A stretch of 64,000 nt of DNA from NCBI RefSeq assembly GCF_020564565.1, contig NZ_JAJCTD010000005.1:186001-250000 (forward strand), written 5' to 3'. The stretch comes from Rhodobacter sp. Har01 (GTDB lineage: Bacteria; Pseudomonadota; Alphaproteobacteria; Rhodobacterales; Rhodobacteraceae). Below the pieces are notes generated by a model. The model did not search any database and was not told where the DNA came from. It was given only the letters and a program-made list of their open reading frames with translations. Positions 26,744 to 36,345 of the stretch are shown one piece after another (the stretch's first letter is position 1; each line of letters starts with the position of its first letter). The position numbers and the translations under genes are program-made.

Positions 26744-27715
26744 CTAGGCGGCGGGCACGCCGCCCCCCAGCACCTGCGCATAGAGCGGGCTGTCGATGTT
26801 GCCGCCCGACAGCACAAGGCCGACCTTGCGGCCGGCGATCTGGTCACGCTCTTGCAGGGCCAGCGCCAGCGCGGCCGCGCCGGCGCCTTCGGCCAGGTTG
26901 TGGGTGGCGGTGAAGTAAAGCCGCATGGCGGCGGCGATCTCGCCCTCGGACACCGCGCCCAGGTGGTGCGCGCCGGTGCGGTAGATCGCCAGCGCCTCGG
27001 CCACCGGCACCCGCACCGCCAGCCCGTCGGCAAAGGTGCGGGCGCTGTCGGTTTCCACCACATGCCCGGCCCGGACCGAGCGCAGCGCGCCATCCGCTGC
27101 CGAAGCCACCACGCCGACGATTTCCGTCTTCAGCCCCAGCGCATCGCGCGCCGCGATGGTGCCGCAGATGCCCGAGCCGCAGCCGATGGGCACATAGACC
27201 CGGTCAAGGTCCGGGTGGGCGCGGAACAGCTCCAGCCCGTAGGTGGCGACACCGCGCACCAGTTCGCGATGAAACGGCGGCACCGGGAACAGCGGCTGGC
27301 TTTCGGCCAACTGCATGGCATGGGCGCGGGCGGCGTCGAAATCCTGCCCGTGTTCGATCAGCTCGGCGCCATAGGCCCGCATCGCGGCGTTCTTTTCCAC
27401 CGAATTGCCCTGCGGCACCACGATCAGCGCGCGCAACCCGGCCGCCGTGGCCGCCCGCGCCTGCGACTGGCCGTGATTGCCGCGGGTGGCGGTAACGATG
27501 CCCTGCATCCGCGGATGCGTGCGGCGCAGCCAGTCGATGAAGGTGATGCCGCCGCGCACCTTGAAGGCGCCGGTGGGGGCGTGGTTCTCATGCTTGACGA
27601 TCACCTGGCCCGCGCCCAGGGCCTGTGCCAGCAGCGGCCAGTCCAGCGCCGGCGTGGGCGGCACCCGCGCAGCCACAAGGCCCGCGGCGGCGTCAAGCTC
27701 TGCAATCGCGAACAT
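26744..27715 (-). CDS. threonine/serine dehydratase family PLP enzyme
   Basis: A fold-type II PLP enzyme of 323 residues. The PLP lysine is Lys52 in TGAFKVRGG. The phosphate-binding loop is GCGSGICG, and SGGNIDS is the C-terminal PLP-contact motif. It lacks the C-terminal ACT-like regulatory domain of biosynthetic IlvA, so it is a short catabolic-type dehydratase acting on threonine, serine or a hydroxy-amino acid. The exact substrate is not decidable. Divergent from the cytochrome b gene, with a 30-bp tandem repeat between them. Confidence 0.9.
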   Translation of the reverse strand: MFAIAELDAAAGLVAARVPPTPALDWPLLAQALGAGQVIVKHENHAPTGAFKVRGGITFIDWLRRTHPRMQGIVTATRGNHGQSQARAATAAGLRALIVVPQGNSVEKNAAMRAYGAELIEHGQDFDAARAHAMQLAESQPLFPVPPFHRELVRGVATYGLELFRAHPDLDRVYVPIGCGSGICGTIAARDALGLKTEIVGVVASAADGALRSVRAGHVVETDSARTFADGLAVRVPVAEALAIYRTGAHHLGAVSEGEIAAAMRLYFTATHNLAEGAGAAALALALQERDQIAGRKVGLVLSGGNIDSPLYAQVLGGGVPAA

Positions 27716-27780
27716 CCGTCACCTCCGGTTTCGCGGCGAGGCTGGCAGAGCCGGCGGGCCGGGTAAAGGCGGCGCCTTGC

Positions 27781-27867
27781 CGCCGCGCGGGCAGGACCGT
27801 GTGGACGCGCCGCGGCGCGGGCAGGGCCGTGTGGACGCGCCGCCGCGCGGGCAGGGCCGTCTGGTCG
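27781..27867. repeat. three tandem 30-bp repeats
   Basis: Units 27781-27810, 27811-27840 and 27841-27867 (last one cut at 27 bases) differ at only a few positions; each starts CGCCGCGCGGGCAGG or a close variant and ends CCGTGTGGACGCGC. They fill the space between the divergent dehydratase and cytochrome b561 genes, just before the latter's promoter. Read on the minus strand they encode a ten-residue repeat, but in a frame not joined to any gene. Confidence 0.9.
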
Positions 27868-27869
27868 CA

Positions 27870-27899
27870 TTGTCCACCCGACGCGCCTGCGCCTAGACT
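27870..27899 (+). promoter_or_regulatory. candidate promoter of the cytochrome b561 gene
   Basis: TTGTCC (27870-27875) and TAGACT (27894-27899), 18-base spacing, 32 bases before the ATG and directly after the 30-bp repeats. Confidence 0.45.
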
Positions 27900-27931
27900 G
27901 CGCGCGGGACCCTTTTTCTGGTGAGGACGAG

Positions 27932-28387
27932 ATGGCGGTACGCTATGGCTACAATGGTGCGCAGATCGCGCTGCACTGGTTGATCGCGCTGGCGGTGCTG
28001 GTGAACTATCTGACCGGCGAAGGCATGGAAGAGGCCCTGAAGCACCCCGAGGCCGGCGGCGGTCTGCATGTCTGGCTGGGCCTGACGATCCTGGGGCTGG
28101 CGGTGATCCGCATCCTGCTGCGGCTGGTCCGCGGCGGTCCGGAACAGGAGCCGGGTCCGCGCGGCAAGGCGGCCTCGGCGCTGCACGGGCTTTTGTATCT
28201 GCTGATGGTGGCGGTGCCGCTGGGCGGTTCCATCGCCTGGTTCGGCGGGGTGGAGTTCGTCGGTGGCGTCCACGCCCTGGCCGGGAACATCCTGATCCTT
28301 CTGGCCGGGGTGCATGCCCTGATCGGGTTGGCCCACCACTACCTGCTGAAGGATGATGTGCTGCGCCGGATGATGCGGCCCGAGTGA
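27932..28387 (+). CDS. cytochrome b561-type membrane protein
   Basis: A 151-residue integral membrane protein with four predicted helices. Histidines suited to bind two b-type hemes lie in each: ALHWLIALAVLV, GLHVWLGLTILGL, SALHGLLYLLMVA and GVHALIGLAHHYLL. This is the small CybB-type cytochrome b561 family, which passes electrons from quinol or superoxide; the partner is unknown. It ends at a bidirectional terminator facing the sulfate-activation gene. Confidence 0.9.
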   Translation: MAVRYGYNGAQIALHWLIALAVLVNYLTGEGMEEALKHPEAGGGLHVWLGLTILGLAVIRILLRLVRGGPEQEPGPRGKAASALHGLLYLLMVAVPLGGSIAWFGGVEFVGGVHALAGNILILLAGVHALIGLAHHYLLKDDVLRRMMRPE

Positions 28388-28412
28388 CCGCCCGGCCGAC
28401 CGCAAAAAGCCA

Positions 28413-28439
28413 AAGGGCGCCCCGAAGGGCGCCCTTTTT
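28413..28439. terminator. bidirectional terminator
   Basis: AAGGGCGCC-CCGAA-GGGCGCCCTT flanked by AAA on the left and TTTTT on the right, between convergent stops of the cytochrome b561 and ATP sulfurylase genes. Works as an intrinsic terminator on the plus strand, and has a shorter T-run on the minus strand. Confidence 0.88.
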
Positions 28440-28457
28440 CGCTGCGAGGATCTGGCC

Positions 28458-30167
28458 TCAGGCCTTGATCAGACCCATCGCCTCCAGCTTGAGGATCACT
28501 TGGTGGGCGCAATGGTCCACCTCGGTGCCTTCCGTCTCGACCCGCAGTTCGGGCTTTTCCGGCGCCTCGTAGGGGTCGGAAATGCCGGTGAACTCCTTGA
28601 TCTTGCCTTCGCGGGCCAGCTTGTACAGGCCCTTGCGGTCGCGCCGTTCGCATTCGTCGATGCTGGTCGCCACATGCACCTCGACGAAAGCGCCGTAGGC
28701 TTCGATCATCTCGCGCACGGCGCGGCGGGTGGCGGTATAGGGAGCGATCGGCGCACAGATGGCGATGCCGCCGTTCTTGGTGATCTCACTGGCGACATAG
28801 CCGATGCGCTTGATGTTGATGTCGCGGTGTTCCTTGGAGAACCCCAGCTCGGACGACAGGTGCTTGCGCACCACGTCGCCGTCCAGAAGGGTGACCGGGC
28901 GGCCGCCCATCTCCATCAGCTTGACCATCAGCGCGTTGGCGATGGTGGATTTCCCCGATCCGCTGAGGCCGGTGAAGAACACGGTGAAGCCCTGCTTGCT
29001 GCGCGGCGGCGAGGTGCGGCGCAGTTCGGTCACCACTTCGGGGAAGCTGAACCATTCCGGGATGTCCAAGCCTTCGCGCAGGCGGCGGCGCAATTCGGTG
29101 CCCGAGATGTCCAGCACGGTGCTGCCTTCGGGCACCTCGTTCGCCGGGTAATACTGGGCTTTTTCCTGCACATAGACCATGTGCTTGAAATCTTCCATCT
29201 CGATGCCGATCTCGGCCGCGTGCTGGGCGAACAGCTCTTGCGCGGCGTAGGGATCGTAGAAGTCCTGGCCGGCGCTGTTCTTGCCAGGACCGGCATGGTC
29301 GCGGCCCACGATCATGTGGGTGCAGCCGTGGTTGCGGCGGATGATGCCGTGCCAGACCGCCTCACGCGGGCCGGCCATGCGCATGGCAAGGTTCAGGAGC
29401 GACAGGTGGGTGGTCTGCGCAGGGTACTTGTCCAGCACCGCCTCATAGCAGCGGACGCGGGTGAAGTGGTCCACGTCGCCCGGCTTGGTCATGCCGACGA
29501 CGGGGTGGATCAACAGGTTCGCCTGCGCGTCCTTGGCGGCGCGGAAGGTCAGTTCCTGGTGCGCGCGGTGCAAGGGGTTGCGGGTCTGGAAGGCCACCAC
29601 GCGGCGCCAGCCCAGCTTGCGGAAATGGGCGCGCAGCTCGTTCGGCGTGTCGCGGCGACCCTTGAAGTCATAGTGCACCGGCTGCTGGATGCCGGTGACC
29701 GGGCCGCCCAGGTAGACCGGGCCGGCCTGGTGGTGCAGGTAGTGCACCGCCGGATGCGCCAGATCGTCGGCACCAAACACCTTGGCGGCCTCGTTCGGCT
29801 TGTTCGGCACCCATTTGTCGGTGACGGACAGGATCGCCAGGATCACGCCCTCGGCGTCGCGGAGCGCGATGTCCTGGCCGGGTTCGACCTTGTCGGCGAA
29901 GGCTTCGCTGACGTCCAGCGTGATCGGGATCGGGAACAGCGTGCCGTCGGCGGTGCGCATGTTTTCCACCACGCCGTCATAGTCGGCCTGGCTCATGAAG
30001 CCCTTGAGCGGATGGAAGCCGCCGTTCATCAGCAGTTCCAGATCGCAGACCTGGCGCTGGGTCAGGTCCCAGGACGGCAGGTTCGCCGCCTCATGCTTCA
30101 GCTTCTGGGCGGATTCGTACGAGACATAAAGCTCGGGGATCGGGGCGAGGTTGGGAAGCGGCAACAT
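28458..30167 (-). CDS. bifunctional ATP sulfurylase / adenylylsulfate kinase
   Basis: Activates sulfate: ATP plus sulfate to APS, then phosphorylates APS to PAPS. It has 569 residues from ATG 30167 (a TTG two codons upstream is an alternative). The sulfurylase part has QTRNPLHRAH (194-203) and GRDHAGPGK; the APS-kinase domain begins near residue 390 with the P-loop GLSGSGKST (about 397) and the LLDGDVVRKHLSSELGFS and DPYEAP motifs. The fusion in this order is known in several proteobacteria. It replaces the CysD/CysN heterodimer. Confidence 0.95.
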   Translation of the reverse strand: MLPLPNLAPIPELYVSYESAQKLKHEAANLPSWDLTQRQVCDLELLMNGGFHPLKGFMSQADYDGVVENMRTADGTLFPIPITLDVSEAFADKVEPGQDIALRDAEGVILAILSVTDKWVPNKPNEAAKVFGADDLAHPAVHYLHHQAGPVYLGGPVTGIQQPVHYDFKGRRDTPNELRAHFRKLGWRRVVAFQTRNPLHRAHQELTFRAAKDAQANLLIHPVVGMTKPGDVDHFTRVRCYEAVLDKYPAQTTHLSLLNLAMRMAGPREAVWHGIIRRNHGCTHMIVGRDHAGPGKNSAGQDFYDPYAAQELFAQHAAEIGIEMEDFKHMVYVQEKAQYYPANEVPEGSTVLDISGTELRRRLREGLDIPEWFSFPEVVTELRRTSPPRSKQGFTVFFTGLSGSGKSTIANALMVKLMEMGGRPVTLLDGDVVRKHLSSELGFSKEHRDINIKRIGYVASEITKNGGIAICAPIAPYTATRRAVREMIEAYGAFVEVHVATSIDECERRDRKGLYKLAREGKIKEFTGISDPYEAPEKPELRVETEGTEVDHCAHQVILKLEAMGLIKA

Positions 30168-30368
30168 GTGCAAGGGGCCTTTCAGGACATGGCTGGGCAG
30201 GGGCGGCGCTGCCCGCTTTCGCGCGGGGCCTTAGCCCGCGTTTGCGGCGGAATTCAAGCGGAAGCGAAGAATTTGAATCAAGAAAAGGCGGAACTGCTGC
30301 GACAGGGGCGCAGCCCGGGCGGCCGTTCCGCCAGCGCTGCGGAAACGGAAACGGCGTTCCGGTACCGG

Positions 30369-30878
30369 TCAGCCGGGGGCAATGAACGGCCGCGGCGGGC
30401 CGGCGGGGGCCAGCGCGGCCGAGCCGGGACCGGCGTTCCAGGCAAAGAGCACCAGGTGCCAGCGGTCGGGGGCCGAGCGGGCGGTATAGATCATCCCCGG
30501 CGCACCGCTGGCGCGGACGGCATCGCTGGCACGCCAGGTGGTGGCGGGCAGCCCGGCCGCGCGCTGGGGTCGCCAGGGCACGGCGGTCTCGTCGCCCGCA
30601 AGGCCCAGGCGGGCCAGCGTCGCGGGGTCGCGCAGATCGCACAGGCCGGCGACGGTCAGCCGAAGCGGCACAAGAAGCCGCGGCCCGTCGCCGGGGCGCA
30701 GGTAGGGGGCAACGGCGTGGCCCGCGGCCTGCGGGCTGGGCGAGCAGTAGAAGGCGGGCTGTCCGTCATGGTGGAACCGCCCCTCGGGGTGGTGCGCACC
30801 GTCCATCAGTCGGGGCAGGTCGCTGGCGCGGAGGATGCGCCAGATGCGGAGGTCTGCGACGGCTTCGACGGCAGGCAT
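30369..30878 (-). CDS. orphan RES-domain protein
   Basis: A 169-residue RES-domain protein. RES proteins include toxins that degrade NAD+. Seen: RIWRILRASD, GRFHHDGQPAFYCSPSPQAAGHAV and the C-terminal GMIYTARSAPDRWHLVLF, in the order of the family. The Arg and Tyr of the active site are present, but the Glu expected after the AxYxxxS segment appears to be Gly (QAAGHAV). No Xre/DUF2384 antitoxin gene is beside it; the upstream neighbour (9 bases away) is a membrane protein. It may be an inactive or repurposed RES protein; alignment of the Glu is by eye. Confidence 0.7.
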   Translation of the reverse strand: MPAVEAVADLRIWRILRASDLPRLMDGAHHPEGRFHHDGQPAFYCSPSPQAAGHAVAPYLRPGDGPRLLVPLRLTVAGLCDLRDPATLARLGLAGDETAVPWRPQRAAGLPATTWRASDAVRASGAPGMIYTARSAPDRWHLVLFAWNAGPGSAALAPAGPPRPFIAPG

Positions 30879-30886
30879 GCGCGGCG

Positions 30887-31261
30887 TCACACCGGCAGCA
30901 GCCGGGTCAGGATCCAGCCCGCAAGCGGCAGATACAGGGTCTCTGAGATCCCCCCGGCAATGGCCTCGGTGCGGCTGTAGTCGGGGCCAAGAGCCTGGCC
31001 CACCTCGCCGATGACGAACATGCCCCACCAGAGCGCGACGTAGATCAGGGGCGAGAAGCCGGGGGCATCGCGGGCGACCAGCCAGAGCCCGACAAAGGCC
31101 AGCGCCGTGCCGGCCTTGGACACGGCGACCCCGGTCAGGAAGGCCCGCGGGTCGCCGCCGGGCGGCTGGATGCCGGTCAGCGCGGAGGCCGCGCCATAGA
31201 CCAGGATCGGGATCACGAACAGGGCCGCGAAGACCGCAGCCCAGGCCAGAAGGATGCTCAT
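30887..31261 (-). CDS. small integral membrane protein of unknown function
   Basis: A 124-residue protein with about four hydrophobic helices: ILLAWAAVFAALFVIPILVY, residues about 40-65, the PLIYVALWWGMFVIGEVGQ segment, and the final ISETLYLPLAGWILTRLL. I do not recognise the family. It lies 9 bases upstream of the RES-domain gene on the same strand, so they are probably co-transcribed. Five 11-bp repeats sit 30 bases upstream of its start. Confidence 0.65.
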   Translation of the reverse strand: MSILLAWAAVFAALFVIPILVYGAASALTGIQPPGGDPRAFLTGVAVSKAGTALAFVGLWLVARDAPGFSPLIYVALWWGMFVIGEVGQALGPDYSRTEAIAGGISETLYLPLAGWILTRLLPV

Positions 31262-31290
31262 CGGCGCCTCCGTTCGCGGATGGTGGGCAG

Positions 31291-31345
31291 GCTGCAGCCA
31301 GCCTGCAGCCAGTCTGCAGCCAGCCTGCGGCCAGTCTGCAGCCAG
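31291..31345. repeat. five tandem 11-bp repeats
   Basis: Five copies of NCTGCAGCCAG (31291-31301, 31302-31312, 31313-31323, 31324-31334 with one change, 31335-31345). The first base alternates between T and C. The period is close to one helical turn, so every CTGCAG core faces the same side. It lies between the trxB stop and the start of the membrane protein gene. Confidence 0.92.
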
Positions 31346-31383
31346 ACCGGCCGGCCCGCCATGCGCAAGGTCAAGACGCTGCC

Positions 31384-32352
<969 letters not shown>

Positions 32353-32448
32353 TCAACCCTTGCGCGGGCCGGAAGCCCCGATGCGTTGCGTTCCCGGGCA
32401 TTCGCACGAAACGGCGGCGACTTTTTCTTGCGCGGGTTTGAAAGATTG

Positions 32449-32477
32449 TTGCGCAGCCCCGTCCAAGGCCCTAGACA
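32449..32477 (+). promoter_or_regulatory. candidate promoter of the Lrp regulator gene
   Basis: TTGCGC (32449-32454) and TAGACA (32472-32477), 17-base spacing, 24 bases before the ATG. The -35 box is identical to that at the MaoC gene. Confidence 0.55.
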
Positions 32478-32501
32478 GACGGCAAAACCGGAGAGACGGG
32501 G

Positions 32502-33002
32502 ATGGCTGGCCACAAGCTGGACGAGATCGACCGCAAGATCCTGGCGGAACTGCAGGTCGATGGCCGCATGACCAACGTGGAACTTGCCAGCCGGGTGGGG
32601 ATTTCCGCGCCGCCCTGCCTGCGCCGGGTGCGCACGCTGGAAGAGCAGGGCTACATTCGCGGCTACCACGCCCAGATCGACCCGCGCGAACTGGGCTTCG
32701 AGGTGGCGGTGTTTGCCATGGTGCGGCTGAACAGCCAGGCCGAGGCCGACCTTTCCACCTTTGAAGCGCGCTGCCGGGCCTGGCCGCTGGTTCGCGAATG
32801 CCACATGCTGAACGGCGAGATCGACTTCATCCTGAAATGCGTCTCGCCTGACCTGTCGACGTTCCAAAGCTTTCTGACCGGCGAGTTGCTCAAGGCCGAG
32901 AACGTGGCGAACGTGAAGACCAGCCTGGTCATCCGCTGCGCCAAGGACGAACCCGGCGTGCCCTTCGACGTGCTTGAGGCGCGCCTCGCCCGCCACGCCT
33001 GA
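32502..33002 (+). CDS. Lrp/AsnC family transcriptional regulator
   Basis: A 166-residue leucine-responsive-type regulator. The N-terminal winged HTH (about residues 5-50) reads LDEIDRKILAELQVDGRM and VELASRVGISAPPCLRRV. The C-terminal RAM (ligand-binding) domain has VAVFAMVRLN, HMLNGEIDFILKCV and VKTSLVIR. Such proteins sense amino acids. It is divergent from trxB, so it may also act on that promoter, but this is only a positional inference. Confidence 0.93.
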   Translation: MAGHKLDEIDRKILAELQVDGRMTNVELASRVGISAPPCLRRVRTLEEQGYIRGYHAQIDPRELGFEVAVFAMVRLNSQAEADLSTFEARCRAWPLVRECHMLNGEIDFILKCVSPDLSTFQSFLTGELLKAENVANVKTSLVIRCAKDEPGVPFDVLEARLARHA

Positions 33003-33020
33003 GGCTTGCCCGGATCGCAA

Positions 33021-33066
33021 ACGAAAATGCGGCCCCGGTCGTGCCAGAGGAGCACCGGAGCCGCAT
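33021..33066. terminator. bidirectional terminator after the Lrp gene
   Basis: ATGCGGC(C/T)CCGGT-type arms of about 15 bp with one bulge (33027-33045 pairing with 33052-33065). On the minus strand it is followed by TTTTCGTTT, so it fits best as the terminator for the small leftward gene at 33156-33323, and probably also ends lrp mRNA. Confidence 0.55.
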
Positions 33067-33155
33067 CTTCCCGAGCGGGACCCCGTTCCTCAAGGAGACC
33101 GGGCCTGGCATCCGGCCCTGGCGGGCCGGAGGGTGCCGGAGAACCGGCGAAGCCG

Positions 33156-33323
33156 TCAGCGCGCCGCCACCGCGGGGCGGCGCGGGGCCGGAACAGGCTG
33201 CGGCGCGGCGCGGCGCTGCGGATTGCGCGCCCCGCGCGCCCAGGGCAGGGCCGGCAGCGGCTGACTCGAGGCGGCAATCACCGCGGTCAGCCAACGGCGT
33301 TCCGTCTTGGTCTCGCGGGTCAT
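33156..33323 (-). CDS. small conserved-looking protein (55 aa)
   Basis: A 55-residue basic protein beginning MTRETKTERRWLTAVIAASS, then PALPWARGARNPQRRAAPQP. A near-perfect ribosome-binding site, AAGGAGG, lies 6 bases before the ATG, and a T-tailed hairpin lies downstream, so it is probably a real gene. No known domain. I have the impression that similar short proteins (an ERRWL-V-AAS core, then a Pro/Arg-rich tail) occur in relatives, but could not check. Confidence 0.65.
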   Translation of the reverse strand: MTRETKTERRWLTAVIAASSQPLPALPWARGARNPQRRAAPQPVPAPRRPAVAAR

Positions 33324-33545
33324 CGGGGCCTCCTTGCCTTGCGTTCCGGGTCTTGCTTGCAGATTCACGGCACAATGCGGCAAGGATTGGGCCGATTGGT
33401 GATGGATCGGCGCCATTTCTCATTGGGAAACGATGGCGGGTGATCGTGCCGGATTTGCGATCAATGCGGCCGATGGCACCTTATCTTGTGCCCGCCGCCA
33501 GCGCCGGGCCGGGCGGACTGCCGAATCAAGGAAATCCTGTGGCGA

Positions 33546-34304
33546 TCACAGTCGGATGGCCGAGATCAGCCGGCCGTAATCGGCCTCGCCGGCATGGCTG
33601 GTGCGGCGGAAGCTGTAGAACCGCTCCGAATCGCGATAGGTGCAGTGCCGCGTCCATTCGGCATGGCCCACCCCGGCGCTGCGCAGCCGGTGCAGGCCAT
33701 AGGCCGGCAGGTCGAACCGCGGCCGGCCGTTCGGCCCGCCGGCGAAAAACCGGGCGTTGCCGGGGTCTTCGTCGAGGAAGGTTTGCAGGAATTCCGGCCC
33801 CACCTCATAGGCGGCCTGGCTGATGCAGGGGCCGATGACCGCGGCAATGTCGACGCGCCGGGCGCCCAGAGCCTCCATCGCGTCGAGGGTGGCTTCCAGC
33901 ACGCCATCTCGCGTCCCGCGCCAGCCGGCATGGGCGGCGCCAATGACGCGGGCGCCGGGGTCGGCGAACAGCACCGGCTGGCAATCGGCGGTCAGCACCG
34001 CCAGCGCCAGGCCGGGCGTGGCGGTCACCAGCGCGTCGGCCTGCGGGTGGCCCTGCAACAGGCCGGTGACCGTGACGACATCCGGCGAATGCACTTGGTG
34101 GACGGTCAGCAGCGCCTCGGGCGGCACGTCCAGCGCCGCCGCCACCCGGCCCCGGTTGATTGCCACGATCTCGGCCTGGTCACCCGAACCGGTGCCGCAG
34201 TTCAGCCCGGCATAGACCCCCGACGAGGCGCCGCCCTTGCGGGTAAAGAAGCCGTGCCGGAACGGCAGGGCGTCGGCGGTGAGGATTTCCAGGTTGGCGG
34301 ACAT
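33546..34304 (-). CDS. pgeF: peptidoglycan editing factor PgeF (laccase-domain, YfiH)
   Basis: A 252-residue protein of the YfiH/laccase-domain family, which in E. coli removes L-Ser wrongly placed in peptidoglycan precursors and elsewhere acts as a purine nucleoside phosphorylase-like enzyme. The zinc-binding residues lie in TADCQPVLFAD, AAHAGWRGT and HCTYRD-type motifs. Its start overlaps the stop of the methyltransferase gene by one base (TGATG). Last gene of the lgt, methyltransferase, pgeF operon. Confidence 0.93.
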   Translation of the reverse strand: MSANLEILTADALPFRHGFFTRKGGASSGVYAGLNCGTGSGDQAEIVAINRGRVAAALDVPPEALLTVHQVHSPDVVTVTGLLQGHPQADALVTATPGLALAVLTADCQPVLFADPGARVIGAAHAGWRGTRDGVLEATLDAMEALGARRVDIAAVIGPCISQAAYEVGPEFLQTFLDEDPGNARFFAGGPNGRPRFDLPAYGLHRLRSAGVGHAEWTRHCTYRDSERFYSFRRTSHAGEADYGRLISAIRL

Positions 34305-35359
34305 CAGGCGGGGTCAAATCCGGGTGGGGGCGGTGATCCGGCGCCGGTCAGCGCCAGCACCTTGAACAACGAACCCATTTCGCGGGCGTCGGTCAAGCGG
34401 CGAAGCGCGGCGAGGTGGCTTTCCAGCGCCGCGCCGGTCAGTCCTTGGGCAAGCCGGGCGGCGCGGGCCTCGATGCCAAGCCGCAACAGGAATACGCCTT
34501 GGGTGGTGTAGGCATGCGGCTGGCCGCAGCACAGCGCCTCGAAATCGACATGCGCGGTCAGGTCGGCCTGGCCGGGATGGGCGAGGGGGTCGTCGAAGGC
34601 ATGCGCGCGCAGGGCCTGCAGCGTATCGCCGCGCGACCGCCAGCCGCCGTAGTCGACGACATAGGCCAGGCCGCCAAACCGGGTCAGGCGGTGCAGCACT
34701 TGCAAGATGACCTGGCGCGAGGCCGGGCTGTCTTCCACCACGTCCCCCGGCCCGGCGTCGCGAAAGGCGGGCAGGACGGGCGCCTTGAACAGCCGCTCGG
34801 ACAGACCGAAGGCCAGCGCGCCGTCGCGCAGGCCGACCAGCCGCTCGCGCCAGCCGTCGGGCGCGCACTGGTACTGATGAATCGGCAGGGCATCGAAGAA
34901 CTCGTTTGCCACCAGGAACAGCGGCTGGTCCGGCAGGTCGGCGGCGGTGTCGGCCCAGATCACGGGATGCGGCGCCAGCTTGTCGCGCTGGCGGGCGCGC
35001 AGCACCGGCGAGGCCTCGACCAGCACCACCTGCGCCGCGGCATGGAAGCCCGGCACGCTGCGGGTGGCGCGCAGGGCATCGGCCATCAGCGTGCCGCGGC
35101 CGGGGCCAAGCTCGGCCAGGGTAAAGCGCGCCGGTGCGCCCTGGTCTGCCCATGCCTGCGCCAGCGCCAGGCCCACCAGTTCGCCGAACATCTGGCTGAT
35201 TTCGGGCGCGGTGGTGAAATCCCCTGCGGCGCCGAAGGGATCGCGGTTCGAGTAGTAGCCGTGCATCGGGTGCAGCAGGCATTCGGCCATGTAATCGGCC
35301 ACGGTGATTGGCCCGCCCTCGCGGATGCGGTCCGCCAGCAGCGCGGCCAGCGGCGTCAT
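34304..35359 (-). CDS. class I SAM-dependent methyltransferase, MidA/NDUFAF7 family
   Basis: A 351-residue methyltransferase. The family N-terminus is [26 protein letters not shown], broken here at [14 protein letters not shown], followed by [14 protein letters not shown] and the SAM loop [13 protein letters not shown]. The eukaryotic relative NDUFAF7 dimethylates an arginine of complex I; the bacterial role is presumed similar but unproven. It overlaps both lgt (ATGA) and pgeF (TGATG). Confidence 0.9.
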   Translation of the reverse strand: MTPLAALLADRIREGGPITVADYMAECLLHPMHGYYSNRDPFGAAGDFTTAPEISQMFGELVGLALAQAWADQGAPARFTLAELGPGRGTLMADALRATRSVPGFHAAAQVVLVEASPVLRARQRDKLAPHPVIWADTAADLPDQPLFLVANEFFDALPIHQYQCAPDGWRERLVGLRDGALAFGLSERLFKAPVLPAFRDAGPGDVVEDSPASRQVILQVLHRLTRFGGLAYVVDYGGWRSRGDTLQALRAHAFDDPLAHPGQADLTAHVDFEALCCGQPHAYTTQGVFLLRLGIEARAARLAQGLTGAALESHLAALRRLTDAREMGSLFKVLALTGAGSPPPPGFDPA

Positions 35360-36222
35360 CGCCGGGCGCGGGCCAGGAACCACAGGCCCACCAGGATCAT
35401 CGGCAGGCTGAGAAGCTGGCCCATGGTCAGACCCCAGCCGCCGACGTGCCAGGCCAGGCCCAGGGGGTTGCCGGGCGAGACGAATTGCGCATCCGGCTGG
35501 CGCAGGAATTCCACCGCAAAGCGGGCCAGGCCATAGCCGATCAGGAAAAGGCCCATGGTCTGGCCGGGAAAGCGCAAGGCGCCCCGGCGCCAGACCATCC
35601 AGAGCAGCACCGCGCCCAGGATCAGGCCTTCCAGCGCGGCCTCATACAACTGGCTGGGGTGGCGGGCACAGGCCGCCGTCGCGGTGGCGCAGGCCTGTGC
35701 GGCCTCGCCAGGGAAGGCCACGCCCCAGGGCAGGTCGGTGGGACGGCCCCAAAGCTCGGCGTTGACGAAGTTGGCAAGGCGACCGAGGAACAGCCCGATC
35801 GGCGCGACCATGGCCATCAGGTCTCCGGTCGAAAGCATCGCGATGCCCTCGCGCCGGCAGAACCAGACGCCGGCCAGCACCACGCCCAGGAAACCGCCGT
35901 GGAACGACATGCCGCCTTCCCACAGGCGGAACACCGCGAACGGGTCTGCCAGATAGTCGCCGGGCTTGTAGAACAGCACATAGCCGATGCGGCCGCCCAG
36001 GATGACGCCGAAGATCACCCAGGTCAGCAGGCGTTCCACCTGCTCGGCGGTCATCGGCGCGGCGCCGGACCACAGCCGGGGGGTATTGACCGCCCGGGTG
36101 ACCAGGCGCCATCCGGCCAGCAGCCCGACGATATAGGCCAGCGCATACCAGCGCAGCGCAAAGGTCATGCCGCCGATGGGAAGCTCGAAGACATTGGGCG
36201 AGATCTCGGGAAAGGCGATCAT
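35356..36222 (-). CDS. lgt: phosphatidylglycerol:prolipoprotein diacylglyceryl transferase
   Basis: Inner-membrane enzyme that adds the diacylglyceryl group to the Cys of prolipoproteins, the first step of lipoprotein maturation. It has 288 residues and about seven helices. The essential HGGFLGVV, the signature [17 protein letters not shown], and the substrate Arg/Tyr motifs [10 protein letters not shown] are in place. First gene of its operon; divergent from ubiK. Confidence 0.97.
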   Translation of the reverse strand: MIAFPEISPNVFELPIGGMTFALRWYALAYIVGLLAGWRLVTRAVNTPRLWSGAAPMTAEQVERLLTWVIFGVILGGRIGYVLFYKPGDYLADPFAVFRLWEGGMSFHGGFLGVVLAGVWFCRREGIAMLSTGDLMAMVAPIGLFLGRLANFVNAELWGRPTDLPWGVAFPGEAAQACATATAACARHPSQLYEAALEGLILGAVLLWMVWRRGALRFPGQTMGLFLIGYGLARFAVEFLRQPDAQFVSPGNPLGLAWHVGGWGLTMGQLLSLPMILVGLWFLARARR

Positions 36223-36345
36223 GCGGCGCTCCTTGTCGACCGCTTGTCGGGTCGGGCAAAGGTGATGTCAACGGTGCCGCGCCGTCTTGTGAAGCCGGGG
36301 GCGAGCGCGCATATAGGGCCAAACGCCCCAACAAAGGCCCCAGCC

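Noticed and set aside
27601..27870. 89-residue Ala/Arg-rich protein from the 30-bp repeats on the minus strand
   Set aside because: The frame is simply the translation of the tandem repeat, with no ribosome-binding site and no link to the dehydratase frame.
28500..30980. 826-residue open frame on the plus strand
   Set aside because: Antisense to the ATP sulfurylase/APS kinase and RES genes; shadow of GC bias.
33003..33155. Minus-strand coding sequence downstream of the 55-residue gene
   Set aside because: The open frame covers a hairpin with a T-tail and has no start of its own; it reads as a terminator region.
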